Source: Companilactobacillus versmoldensis DSM 14857 = KCTC 3814 (GTDB taxonomy: Bacteria > Bacillota > Bacilli > Lactobacillales > Lactobacillaceae). From it: a stretch of DNA of 64,000 bases. Below, piece after piece: positions 21,791-30,490 of the stretch (its first letter is position 1; each line of letters begins with the position of its first letter). The notes beneath the pieces were generated by a model, which worked only from the letters and a program-made list of their open reading frames with translations, was not told the DNA's origin and did not search any database. The stretch lies in the NCBI RefSeq assembly GCF_001434295.1, contig NZ_AZFA01000008.1:42880-106879 (forward strand), in the 5' to 3' direction. Both the position numbers and the translations under genes were made by a program.

Positions 21791-23734
21791 TTACCAAATA
21801 TTGACACGCTTTTCAGGATCGAGCCACATGCCATCACCTTTTGTTACATCAAACTCTGGGTAAAATTCATCCATATTTTGAGCCATAACATTAGCTCTAA
21901 GTGGGCCTGGTGCATGAACGTCAGTCTTCAAAAGTAGTTCATTGAATTCTTTTGTAGCTTTCAAGCGCCATACTCGAGCCCAGTTAACGAAGAATTGGTT
22001 CAAATTGACATCAGATTCAGTCTTGGCTGCTTCCAAAGCACAACGTAAACCACCAACGTCAGCAACGTTTTCGCTAACGACTAATTTACCGTTAACTTTG
22101 CTGCCGGCATATGGGATACCATCGAATTCGTCGATCATCTTCTGAGTTAACTTCTTGAATTTAGCGTAATCTTCATCAGTCCACCAGTTGTTCATATTAC
22201 CGTATTCATCAAATTGAGCTCCGTTATTGTCAAAAGCATGAGAAATCTCATGAGCAATAACGGCACCAATACCACCATAGTTTTGACTGCTGAATTGCTT
22301 CAAACTATAAAATGGTGCTTGCAAAATAGCAGCTGGGAAAGTGATATCGTTTCTTGATGGATCATAACAAGCATTGACCATATGTCCAGGCATCAACCAT
22401 TTGCCACGGTTGACTGGACGATGGAAACTGTCGAGCTCATCTTGGCGCTTGATCCGATTAAATTTGACCACGTTGTCATATAATGAAGCATTTTCTTCAA
22501 CTTCATAGCGTGAATAAATATCTTCGATCTTGTCAGGATAACCAACCTTGATGGCAATCTTTTCCAATTTAACGATAGCCTTTTTCTTGGTATTTTCACC
22601 CAACCAGCTATTGTCAGAAATACGTTGTTCATAAATATTGATCATCTTTTTGACCATTTGTTGAACATCTTTTTTAGCATCAGCACCGAAATACTTTTCA
22701 CCATAGTATGCACCGACAACTTGATCAAAAATCCGAGCAGCCTTGTGATAGGCATACTTCGTTCGGTTTTGTAATTCTTTGGCGCCACTCAAAGCTAATG
22801 AGTATTCACCAATCGTTTGACGGAACTCCTCATCCAAATTAGCAGCATAGTCAGTCAAATATTGAACCAGCATCCAAGCTTTGATCTCTTCAAAGGTGTC
22901 AGCATTTACGATCTTATTCAAGTCGTCTAAATAACGAGGTTCCGTGATGATAACCTTATCAGGTGTGTCGTTGATCAAATCAGTCACTTGTGACTTAAGA
23001 TCCAAGACATCTGACTTCTTGACATACTCGTCAAATTGCATCGGGTTGTAAATCTTAGTATAATCAGCCCACTCTTCTTGACTCTTAACAATCGGCACGA
23101 GTAATTTATCAAAGGCCAAAGCCCTTTCGACGATAGCTTGAGCCTTCTTCAAGTCATAGCCGACCATCGAAAGCAATCTTACTGATACTTCTTGAAATTT
23201 TTTCAGCAAAGCCTTGCCAGACTCGTTGTAAGCTTCATAGTAAGATTTATCAGGCAAGATCAAGCTTGCGCCTTCAATGTAAACAACATTAGTTGACGTG
23301 TCTTTCATATCCGCATCGATTGAGACGTCGATTGGCAAGTCGAAGTTGTCAGCCGATAATTTGGCCAGCTGTTGACTCAAGTCATTGACGTCTTTCAAAT
23401 CAGTTATCCGTTGGATATCTTTCAAAATTGGTTGTTGATGAAACTTGTTTAAATGTTCGACGTTATTTGCGAGGCGATAGAGTTTGACTGCCTGAAGCAT
23501 TAAGTCATCATTGACTTTGCTTTCATCTTGAGCAAATTCGTGGAACTCGTTCATCAAGGTTTTTTCAACGGCTTCGTCGAGGTCCATAAAGCCACCTGTC
23601 CGAGGCTTATCTGCTGGAATAACGGCCTTTTCTTGCCATTCTCCGTTAACAGCTAAATAGAGATTTTCTTTATAACTAGCAGGTTTTGCATCGACCATAT
23701 CGCCGGCTCCGCCAACTACCTTACTTGTAAACAT
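21791..23734 (-). CDS. pepO: M13-family endopeptidase PepO (neprilysin-like)
   Basis: 647 aa. Cytosolic oligopeptidase of lactic acid bacteria that cuts medium-length peptides. The zinc motif HEISHAFDNNGAQFD lies near residue 495, the third ligand and motif in ENVADVGGLRCAL near 555, VNACYDPSRNDITFPAAIL near 450 is the substrate-binding NAFY-type region, and the C terminus AQNMDEFYPEFDV is typical. No signal peptide. The length is slightly above the usual 627-632 aa because of an extra N-terminal dozen residues before KPASYKENLY. A monocistronic gene with its own terminator. Confidence 0.95.
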   Translation of the reverse strand: MFTSKVVGGAGDMVDAKPASYKENLYLAVNGEWQEKAVIPADKPRTGGFMDLDEAVEKTLMNEFHEFAQDESKVNDDLMLQAVKLYRLANNVEHLNKFHQQPILKDIQRITDLKDVNDLSQQLAKLSADNFDLPIDVSIDADMKDTSTNVVYIEGASLILPDKSYYEAYNESGKALLKKFQEVSVRLLSMVGYDLKKAQAIVERALAFDKLLVPIVKSQEEWADYTKIYNPMQFDEYVKKSDVLDLKSQVTDLINDTPDKVIITEPRYLDDLNKIVNADTFEEIKAWMLVQYLTDYAANLDEEFRQTIGEYSLALSGAKELQNRTKYAYHKAARIFDQVVGAYYGEKYFGADAKKDVQQMVKKMINIYEQRISDNSWLGENTKKKAIVKLEKIAIKVGYPDKIEDIYSRYEVEENASLYDNVVKFNRIKRQDELDSFHRPVNRGKWLMPGHMVNACYDPSRNDITFPAAILQAPFYSLKQFSSQNYGGIGAVIAHEISHAFDNNGAQFDEYGNMNNWWTDEDYAKFKKLTQKMIDEFDGIPYAGSKVNGKLVVSENVADVGGLRCALEAAKTESDVNLNQFFVNWARVWRLKATKEFNELLLKTDVHAPGPLRANVMAQNMDEFYPEFDVTKGDGMWLDPEKRVNIW

Positions 23735-23814
23735 TTCTTCACCACCAAAATTATTTGAATACCACTATAACACTAATATATTTATAAAAATAAGGATGTG
23801 CTTTGTGCAGATAG

Positions 23815-23847
23815 AAAAAGGAGGTTGGGACTTTGTCCCAGCCTCCC
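23815..23847 (-). terminator. Terminator of the usp-ligase unit
   Basis: Minus strand GGAGGCTGGGAC, AAA, GTCCCAACCTCC and five T, located 21 bp past the usp stop. Confidence 0.88.
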
Positions 23848-23867
23848 AAGAAATAGACTAAAAAGTT

Positions 23868-24332
23868 TTATCTGATAACACTGACAGAAACATTAGAATC
23901 ATTGACGATCCGAGCAGCTTGCGAACCGATTGTATTACGGTTGCGGTTTTTCTCTTCAACACCAACGATCACTAAGTCTGGTTGGAATTTAGGAATTACT
24001 TGTTCCACGATAACATGTCCTGGATTACCTTCAGTAACCATGAGATGTAAATCTTGAACACCATATGTTTTTGCTTTTTGGCCGTATGCCTCAAGAAGTT
24101 CCTTGATTTGGTTACGGCGTTCTTTCAACGTTTCTTTGTCCAATGATTGGAAAATGTTCAAATCCCCAGTTTCCAATACTGACACGATTCCCAGCTTAGC
24201 GTTATAGTGCTTTGCTAAAGAACAAGCATAATTAAATGCATTCTTTGAAGAAACAAAGTCGTCAGAATCAACACAAATCAAAATTCGATCATATTCAATT
24301 TTTCGAACATTGTAATCCTTTAATTCATCCAT
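23868..24332 (-). CDS. Universal stress protein (UspA family)
   Basis: 154 aa. Typical alpha/beta fold: DRILICVDSDDFVSSKNAFN near the start, LEAYGQKAKTYGVQ in the middle and the ATP-binding C-terminal pattern DLVIVGVEEKNRNRNTIGSQ, then AARIVNDSNVSVSVIR. The usual G-2x-G-9x-G(S/T) nucleotide loop is only partly kept (GVEEKNRNRNTIGSQ), so ATP binding is uncertain. It follows the ATP-grasp ligase by 12 bp with ribosome site GGGGG, so the two are co-transcribed. A second Usp gene is at 35.0 kb. Confidence 0.92.
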   Translation of the reverse strand: MDELKDYNVRKIEYDRILICVDSDDFVSSKNAFNYACSLAKHYNAKLGIVSVLETGDLNIFQSLDKETLKERRNQIKELLEAYGQKAKTYGVQDLHLMVTEGNPGHVIVEQVIPKFQPDLVIVGVEEKNRNRNTIGSQAARIVNDSNVSVSVIR

Positions 24333-24344
24333 CTGTACAGCCCC

Positions 24345-25640
24345 CTATTTTTCGAAATCTCGTCCTTTGTTGACTTCGAAGTACTGATTGAATCGTTTGA
24401 CATAGTTATGGAACATATATGTCATCAGCAACCAGCGCTTGAATGAACGATCTTTGTCATAGAAAACGGTCGTACCAATTCTGTCTTGCTTGATCAATTC
24501 TTCAGCATATTCACTTGCTTCGTTGTGGGCAGCATACTTCCGGAAAACTTTTACCGGGATACCTAACCAAAGCTTATGTTGTGCTTTGTTCTTGTTAGCG
24601 TAAACAGTTGGTTCGTTTTCTAAGCTATTTTCAATATAATCTTCCACAACATATTTGGCAAGGTTATAACCGTTGAGGGTCACGAAGAAACTACTGCGGC
24701 CCATACGAAGATTGATTTCAAAGAACTTGAAAGTTTGATCACGTGAATCATACTTCATATCAAAATTAGCGTAACCTGTGAACTTGATATCTTCCAAGAA
24801 TTTTTGAACTAAGTCGTAAACATCTTGGTTGAAATCAGGCACAATGGCTACGTAGTTTCCGATTGATTGTGGAGTTGGGTCCTCTAAGATAGGGTGACCA
24901 AGACACATCATCTTAACGTGATTATCTTTATCAACATAAGCATTCAATACACGCATGTTGGAGTCATCACCAGGGATAAAGTCTTGTAAGATCAAATCAG
25001 ACGTATAGCCGTTATCATAAATCTTACCGACGATATCATTGAACTCTTCATCCGAATGGATCGTGAATGCTTTCTTTCGGCCTTCAAAATGGATATCCAA
25101 CCATTCAACACTGTTAGCCGGTTTTAAAGCAACAGGATAATCATATGGAACATCCATATCTTTATTATTATCGTACATCGACTTAGTAATGATCTTCGTC
25201 AATGGATGTGGCAAGTTGTATTCGTCGGCTACTTTGTAAAAACTCTCTTTATTGTTCAACGACTTCAATAAATCATAATCCACGTAAGGACAAATAAAGG
25301 TCTTTGATAATTCTTCTTTATGTTTGCTAATGAGTTCGGCATAACCGTCCCCACATCCAATCAATATTACTGGTTCATCATGTTTGTCATAAATTTTAGC
25401 GATCTCGCGCATCTTTTCGATGAAAACTGGATCCTCTGAGAATCCGGAGAAGAGCGTTAAATCAAGTATTTTAGTATAACGTGTCGGAGCTAACTGTGTT
25501 TCAGCATAGGCCTTAACAGTTTCACCATATAGGTCATGGAAAGCACGGGCCATTCCGTAGACGTTCATATCACTACCTAAAAGCACCGGTGTGAATTTCT
25601 TTCCTGATTCAGTTTCGATAGGTATCAGCCTCTCACTCAA
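24345..25640 (-). CDS. ATP-grasp ligase, probable D-aspartate ligase of peptidoglycan (Aslfm-like)
   Basis: 431 aa. Carboxylate-amine ligase with ATP-grasp fold: TPVLLGSDMNVYGMARAFH near residue 17, VILIGCGDGYAELI near 95, YPVALKPANSVEW near 165, LQDFIPGDDSNMRVLN near 220, SIGNYVAI near 262 and KFFEINLRMGRSSFFVTLNG near 310. The layout agrees with D-aspartate ligase of Enterococcus faecium and lactobacilli, which adds D-Asp to the Lys of the stem peptide. A TTG at 25640 is the only upstream start before Met25, and no ribosome site is seen; a -10 TATAAT lies about 35 bp above, so the mRNA may be nearly leaderless. Another amino-acid ligase role cannot be excluded. Confidence 0.8.
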   Translation of the reverse strand: MSERLIPIETESGKKFTPVLLGSDMNVYGMARAFHDLYGETVKAYAETQLAPTRYTKILDLTLFSGFSEDPVFIEKMREIAKIYDKHDEPVILIGCGDGYAELISKHKEELSKTFICPYVDYDLLKSLNNKESFYKVADEYNLPHPLTKIITKSMYDNNKDMDVPYDYPVALKPANSVEWLDIHFEGRKKAFTIHSDEEFNDIVGKIYDNGYTSDLILQDFIPGDDSNMRVLNAYVDKDNHVKMMCLGHPILEDPTPQSIGNYVAIVPDFNQDVYDLVQKFLEDIKFTGYANFDMKYDSRDQTFKFFEINLRMGRSSFFVTLNGYNLAKYVVEDYIENSLENEPTVYANKNKAQHKLWLGIPVKVFRKYAAHNEASEYAEELIKQDRIGTTVFYDKDRSFKRWLLMTYMFHNYVKRFNQYFEVNKGRDFEK

Positions 25641-25807
25641 ATTCGATTATTTTAATTATTTACAATCACAAATGATTATACCATATTTGACTTTATACTC
25701 TTCAGGTAATTGGCACAATCAAATACAGCATGATATCAATATTTTAATAAAAAATCAAATTCTTATATTTAACGTTAATTGATTTTAAATAGTGATTACA
25801 AATAATT

Positions 25808-25838
25808 AAAGCCACAGCTTTTTAGGCTGTGACTTTTC
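25808..25838 (-). terminator. Terminator of the degV operon
   Basis: Stem AAAGCCACAGC / GCTGTGACTTT with one mismatch and a TTTTTA loop; A/T-rich on both sides, so possibly bidirectional. Confidence 0.65.
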
Positions 25839-25879
25839 AAATTAATAATAATTATTATTGTTTGCGTTTTGTTAAAGCT

Positions 25880-26734
25880 TTAGTCCAGGATTGTGCAGGC
25901 AACACCGACTAGTCCAGGTCCGGTATGAACACCTAAAGCAGGTCCGACCTCTTCGAAATATTCATGAGTACCATGGATACCCATTTCTTCTAATTTAGCC
26001 AGCATCTTACCGCCCTCTTCTTCATCAGCACCGTGAGCAACGGCTAATAAATACTTGTGATGACCTTTAGTGAATTCTTTGATCTTATCACGCATGATCT
26101 TTTGACCACGTTTCATTCCACGAGCTTTAGCAATCGGTGTGTAGATACCTTCTTCGTTACAAGTAATGATCGGAGCCAACTTTAAAACACTGCCAACCAT
26201 CGAAAAAACTAAGCCAATTCGCCCACCAGCACGTAAATAAGTCAACGTAGGTATGCAGAAAAGAGTGATTGCCTTTTGACAAGCACGATCAACCCCATCT
26301 ATGACCTCTTGAAAACTTTTTCCATCGTCGATCATGTGTTTAGCGGCAACGGCAATTAAGCCTGAACCAATAGCGACTTGCTTGGTATCAAAGGCATGAT
26401 ACTCAAAACGGCCGTCCGCATCTAATAAGGTTCGCAAAAAATTATACGTTCCACTTAAGTTTGATGAGATCGAAATGGCGATGATTTTACGGTAGCCGGC
26501 GTCATAAGCCTCGTCAAGACTACGTTGAATCGAGTCTCCTGTTGGCAATGAGGTCTTAGGTATTTCTTCAGGTAGATGTTCATAAACTTCACCGGCAGTA
26601 ATATTCACTCGGTCTAAATAGCTTTTATCTTTATAAATAATTTGCATTGGTAATTCATATATTCCCTCTTTTGATAAGTACTCTTCAGGAATATCACAAC
26701 AAGAGTCAACAAATACAGCAATCTTTTCAGTCAT
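25880..26734 (-). CDS. DegV-family fatty-acid-binding protein
   Basis: 284 aa. DegV/FakB proteins hold a fatty acid for phosphorylation by FakA. Motifs: FVDSCCDIPEEYLSKEGI at the N terminus (the usual TDSSSD has become VDSCCD), PKTSLPTGDSIQRSLDEA near residue 60, ISISSNLSGTYNF near 93, and RAGGRIGLVFSMVGSVLKLAPI near 165. The C-terminal GPALGVHTGPGLVGVA contains the conserved ligand-capping HTGPG. The ATG touches the stop of the preceding DUF1836 gene (TAATG overlap), showing tight coupling. Confidence 0.92.
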   Translation of the reverse strand: MTEKIAVFVDSCCDIPEEYLSKEGIYELPMQIIYKDKSYLDRVNITAGEVYEHLPEEIPKTSLPTGDSIQRSLDEAYDAGYRKIIAISISSNLSGTYNFLRTLLDADGRFEYHAFDTKQVAIGSGLIAVAAKHMIDDGKSFQEVIDGVDRACQKAITLFCIPTLTYLRAGGRIGLVFSMVGSVLKLAPIITCNEEGIYTPIAKARGMKRGQKIMRDKIKEFTKGHHKYLLAVAHGADEEEGGKMLAKLEEMGIHGTHEYFEEVGPALGVHTGPGLVGVACTILD

Positions 26735-27279
26735 TATTTCTTACCTTTCTTAATTTGACTTTTTGTGGTTTCAACATTTTCAATCGATAAAATTTTTCGA
26801 GTTATCAATTTTGTTGCAAACGTACGTGTCACCATCTCAATCAGTAGGTCACTCATTGAATCCGTTGGGGCAATTTTTCTTGGCTGAGAGTTACTGAGAT
26901 TTGAGATAGCCGCTTCTTGCTTTTCGCAAAATGTGTTATACGCATGTTCAACACTATGTAATTGAATGGTTTCTGATTGGATCCCCGCTTTGATCTCGTC
27001 CATTGACACGACTTGTTTCAAAAAAGTTATCACGATCAAGTATGCTAATTGACTCTTACGATAATGCTTTTTAACTGGGGCAGGCATCATGTCATTTTTA
27101 ACGTAATTATTGACCATTGAAGCAGTCACGACTGGCGTATCATCAATCCAAATTGGTCTTAAATAGCGATCGACTAGCGTCAGTAACTGATCGCGGTACA
27201 GTTCTAATTCGGGAAGTTCTTCCCAGCGTGGCAGCTTATAAGTCGAAATTTCGTTTAACCAGTCATCCAATTCATTCAC
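26734..27279 (-). CDS. DUF1836 family protein
   Basis: 181 aa. The centre (PVVTASMVNNYVKNDMMPAP, then VKKHYRKSQLAYLIVITFLK and QVVSMDEIKAGI) matches the DUF1836 pattern, a winged-helix-like domain reminiscent of MerR with VNNYVK as recognition segment. Molecular function is unknown. It is the first gene of a two-gene operon with degV, overlapping by 1 bp, a pairing also common in other lactobacilli. A regulatory link to fatty-acid uptake through FakB/DegV is an inference. Confidence 0.85.
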   Translation of the reverse strand: MNELDDWLNEISTYKLPRWEELPELELYRDQLLTLVDRYLRPIWIDDTPVVTASMVNNYVKNDMMPAPVKKHYRKSQLAYLIVITFLKQVVSMDEIKAGIQSETIQLHSVEHAYNTFCEKQEAAISNLSNSQPRKIAPTDSMSDLLIEMVTRTFATKLITRKILSIENVETTKSQIKKGKK

Positions 27280-27411
27280 AATGAATCCCTCACTTTAATA
27301 ATGTATTTCCCCATGTGGTTAGTATAAACTTTTAAGCTAGTATTGCAAACTAGGTGACTTTTTATTTAAACTTTTTTTTAATATTTTGCTGTTTTCCGGG
27401 TATTTTGGGTA

Positions 27412-27446
27412 GTAAAAAAGCCCTTATCTTGGGATAAGAGCTTTTG
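27412..27446 (-). terminator. Terminator-like hairpin left of the repeat region
   Basis: Minus strand AGCTCTTATCCCAAGATAAGGGCT followed by TTTTTT. The nearest gene ending upstream is the broken aldo-keto reductase, 276 bp away. Confidence 0.65.
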
Positions 27447-27515
27447 GTTGTTGATATTTTGTTGTGTTTTGGGTTGGCGGGATTTCGGGTGGAAAATCAC
27501 TGCTGTTTTTAGTAG

Positions 27516-27601
27516 TTTGTTCACTCTTGGTTGTTAAACTCTTACTGTTTTATCGGAATTTGTTCACTCTTGGTTGCCAAACTTTTACTGTTTTATAGCG
27601 G
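27516..27601 (+). repeat. Two tandem 43-bp units
   Basis: TTTGTTCACTCTTGGTTG begins at 27516 and again at 27559; each unit ends in ACTGTTTTAT(AG)CGGAA. The second unit leads straight into structured repeat copy 2. Confidence 0.8.
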
Positions 27602-27716
27602 AAACGCGCACTTTCCCACTGACTACGGTGCACAAGTCAAAAAGGCTCCGGGCCTGACGGGCCCTTACCGCCTTTCTGCCTTATGCCCCGTAGTCACCCG
27701 TGGGAAATAGCGCTCT
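27594..27716. repeat. Structured intergenic repeat, copy 2
   Basis: Motif TATAGCGGAAACG, then a 108-bp palindrome (27606-27713) with outer arms GCGCACTTTCCCAC / GTGGGAAATAGCGC. The second stem is TGACTACGG / CCGTAGTCA, where copy 1 has TGACTGTGG / CCACAGTCA: the paired bases changed together. The GGGCC tip and AAAAAGG / CCTTTCT inner stem are kept. Confidence 0.85.
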
Positions 27717-27721
27717 GTTTT

Positions 27722-28445
27722 TTAAAATTCTTCATAAACTGCAGGATCTTGATCATGTGTTCTTCCATCTTCTTTGGTTAGTCCGTTGATGGTTTCCATG
27801 TCTTCTTTGCTTATTTCGAAGTCAAAGATGTCTATGTTGCCTGCTTGTCTTTTTGGTGTTGATGACTTGGGGATTGGTAGTGTTCCTAGTTGTAATTCCC
27901 ATTTTAGGATTAGCTGGCCGACGTTTTTGTTGTACTTTTCGGCTATTTGTTTGAGCGTTTCGTCTTGGAGCATTTGACTAGCTCTGCCTAGTGGGCTCCA
28001 ATCTTGTGTCATTATATTGTGTTCTTGGTCATACTTTCTTTGTTCCTTTTGGTTGAAGTATGGATGCAACTCGATTTGATTGATGGATGGCATTACGCCG
28101 GTTTCCTTTTCCAAACGGTCCAAATGTTCTGGCAAGAAGTTTGAAACACCAATTGATCTGATGAGACCAAATTTCTTCGCGTCAACTAAGGCTTGCCAAG
28201 CTTCAACATACTTGTCTTCCTGGCAATTTCGATGAAATCAAGAGTTCTGAACGTGGAACAGATGAGCGGCGAACTGCTTCACCTACTGCTCCTTCATTTT
28301 CATAATTAAAGGCTGTATCCAACAATCTGTATCCTCGATCGATTGCTGAATCGATCACATTGACTCCATGTGATCCGTTCAATTTATAGGTACCAAAACC
28401 AATTTTAGGTACGGTCAAACCGTCTCTTAAGGTATAAGTTTCCAT
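27722..28445 (-). pseudogene. Aldo-keto reductase with internal deletion and frameshift
   Basis: The N-terminal part from ATG 28445 (DGLTVPKIGFGTYKLNGSHG, DSAIDRGYRLLDTAFNYENE) runs to LLISSKLPGR at about 28215, then stops. In another frame DKYVEAWQALVDAKKFGLIR, SIGVSNFLPEHLDRL and the usual AKR C terminus (HPYFNQKEQR, LPIPKSSTPKRQAGNIDIFD) follow to 27722. The joint lacks roughly 35 residues, including the DLYLIHWP strand, so about 100 bp has been lost as well as the frame. The NADPH-binding IPKS motif and catalytic Asp/Tyr are still encoded, but no single product can be made. A true remnant rather than a sequencing slip. Confidence 0.88.
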
Positions 28446-28520
28446 ATAAAATTCCTCCTCTTATCTATGGTTTTACTTTAGCATTTTTTCGTTAGATTGG
28501 GAAAACATCCCTTTTAAAAC

Positions 28521-28558
28521 AAAAAAGTGCCTCTCAATCATTTAGATTGACGAGACAC
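28521..28558 (-). terminator. Terminator of asnB
   Basis: Minus strand GTGTCTCGTCAATC, TAAAT loop, GATTGAGAGGCAC, then six T. Confidence 0.8.
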
Positions 28559-28565
28559 GATTAAT

Positions 28566-30479
28566 TTATTTACTTGTTACAGCTTTAGCTGTTTTAACTT
28601 TAGGCTCAACATCTGGCTTTTGACCATCGTTGATGAAGTATACCGTATACCAGATCAAGAAGGTATAGATTGTCCAGATCTTGCGACGATCATCATTTTG
28701 TCCATGATAAAATCCATCAAGCATTTTCAAGATCTTATTTTGATCAAAGAATTCACTGACAAAATCTTGGCTGAACAATTCGTGCATTTCATGATAAACC
28801 TTTTCAGTATGGATCCAGTCACGAATTGGAACTGGGAAACCTAACTTTTCACGCTTTGCCCAAGCTTCTGGTAAAGCTCGTTCAGCGGCAACACGTAAAG
28901 CATACTTACTATCTTTGCTGTTCAATAAGTATTTCGTAGGAATCGTTTCTGCTAATTCAGCAACTTTTTTGTCCAAGAAAGGAACTCGTAATTCCATTGA
29001 ATTAGCCATGCTCATCCGATCAGCTTTCAAAATAATATCGTTAGCCATGAATTGATGAAGATCGAGATATTGCATTTTCTTGACCTCATCTGGATAGTTA
29101 GCTACCTTACGATAGCTGCGCATAACGATATCTTTGACTGACCGCGACTTCTCAAATTCAGGTTTGACAACTTCAGCTGCCTCTTGCTCACTGAAAACTT
29201 TGGCTTGGCCAATAAAGAACTCTTCAGCCTTAGCGGTTGATTCATACAAATGCAAACGTCCAGGGAAGTTAGGAAGCTTCTTAAGGCCATGTGCAAGTTT
29301 GTAACGAACACCCTTAGGAAGTTTCTTCAATTCCTCGGCAAAGACTCTGACGGTCTTAGAATGCGAATGGTAGCCATAATTGGCATAGCCAGCAAACAAT
29401 TCATCCGCACCCTCTCCAGATAGAATAACCGTCACATCTTTACTAGCTAACTTAGTCAGGAAGTAAAGTGGTACACATGATGGATTGGAGTCAGGTTCAT
29501 CCATATAATATTGGATCAACGGGATCGACTTCATTGCTTCGTCTGCTGTAACGATGCCACGAGTATTTTCCAAGCCGAGATTGTCAGCTAATTCCTTAGC
29601 TGCACTACCTTCTTCATAAGTACTCGTATCAAAATCGATTGAATAAGTATGTTGAGGTTTCAAGATTGCTGTGACGTAACTTGAGTCAACACCACTTGAT
29701 AGCAATGAACCCACAGGTACATCACTGATAGCATGAGCTTTAACTGAGTCACGTAAAGCAGCATCGATTTTTTCAACTGTTTCTTCAAAACTGAGATGGT
29801 TTTCTTTGAAATCAATATCCCAATATTTTTTGATGTGTAATTTGCCATCCTTGAAGGTGAAATAATGTCCTTCAGGAATACGGAAAACATTTTTAAAGAA
29901 AGTTTCATTGAGAGCTGAATATTGGAAAGTCAAATATGGCTTCAATGCTTCTTTGTTAAGTTCTTTTTGAAAATTTGGATGTTTCAAAAATGATTTGATC
30001 TCAGAGCCAAAAATGAATGTGCCATTCTTATTGTAATAATAGAGTGGCTTGATACCAAAGAAGTCTCTGGCACCAGTAATGTCTCCTGTCTTCAAATCAT
30101 AAATAACGAATGCAAACATTCCACGGATCTGTTTCAAAAGGCCTTCCATGCCCCATTCTTCGAATCCGTGAAGTAAAACTTCGGTATCTGTTTCTGTAGT
30201 GAAAACATGACCATCAGCGATCAAATTCTTTCTGATGTCTTGATAGTTATAAATTTCCCCGTTGAAGATGATAGCTTTGCTTTTATCTTCGTTATAAATT
30301 GGTTGCATACCACTGTTGATATCGATAATACTTAATCGACGAAATCCCAGTGCCGTGTCTTCGTTGATCAATTCCCCTGAGCTATTAGGACCACGATGCT
30401 TGATCGTATCCATCATTGCCTCAATAACCGGCTTTTTGTCAGCGATTTTCTTGTCTACAAAACCGACGATACCGCACAT
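28566..30479 (-). CDS. asnB: Asparagine synthase (glutamine-hydrolysing)
   Basis: 637 aa. Class II glutamine amidotransferase domain with catalytic Cys2 (MCGIVGFVDKKI), RRLSIIDINSGMQPIYNEDK near residue 50 and GDITGARDFFGIKPLYYY near 130. The synthetase domain has the PP-loop SSGVDSSYVTAIL near 258, and LSGEGADELFAGYANYGYH near 350. The C-terminal extension fits the AsnB/AsnO type of Firmicutes. Enzyme: aspartate, glutamine and ATP to asparagine. Some relatives amidate peptidoglycan stem peptides instead, which cannot be excluded. The ribosome site AAGGAG precedes the ATG, and it lies 11 bp after the metallophosphoesterase gene. Confidence 0.93.
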   Translation of the reverse strand: MCGIVGFVDKKIADKKPVIEAMMDTIKHRGPNSSGELINEDTALGFRRLSIIDINSGMQPIYNEDKSKAIIFNGEIYNYQDIRKNLIADGHVFTTETDTEVLLHGFEEWGMEGLLKQIRGMFAFVIYDLKTGDITGARDFFGIKPLYYYNKNGTFIFGSEIKSFLKHPNFQKELNKEALKPYLTFQYSALNETFFKNVFRIPEGHYFTFKDGKLHIKKYWDIDFKENHLSFEETVEKIDAALRDSVKAHAISDVPVGSLLSSGVDSSYVTAILKPQHTYSIDFDTSTYEEGSAAKELADNLGLENTRGIVTADEAMKSIPLIQYYMDEPDSNPSCVPLYFLTKLASKDVTVILSGEGADELFAGYANYGYHSHSKTVRVFAEELKKLPKGVRYKLAHGLKKLPNFPGRLHLYESTAKAEEFFIGQAKVFSEQEAAEVVKPEFEKSRSVKDIVMRSYRKVANYPDEVKKMQYLDLHQFMANDIILKADRMSMANSMELRVPFLDKKVAELAETIPTKYLLNSKDSKYALRVAAERALPEAWAKREKLGFPVPIRDWIHTEKVYHEMHELFSQDFVSEFFDQNKILKMLDGFYHGQNDDRRKIWTIYTFLIWYTVYFINDGQKPDVEPKVKTAKAVTSK

Positions 30480-30490
30480 ATTAATTCTCC

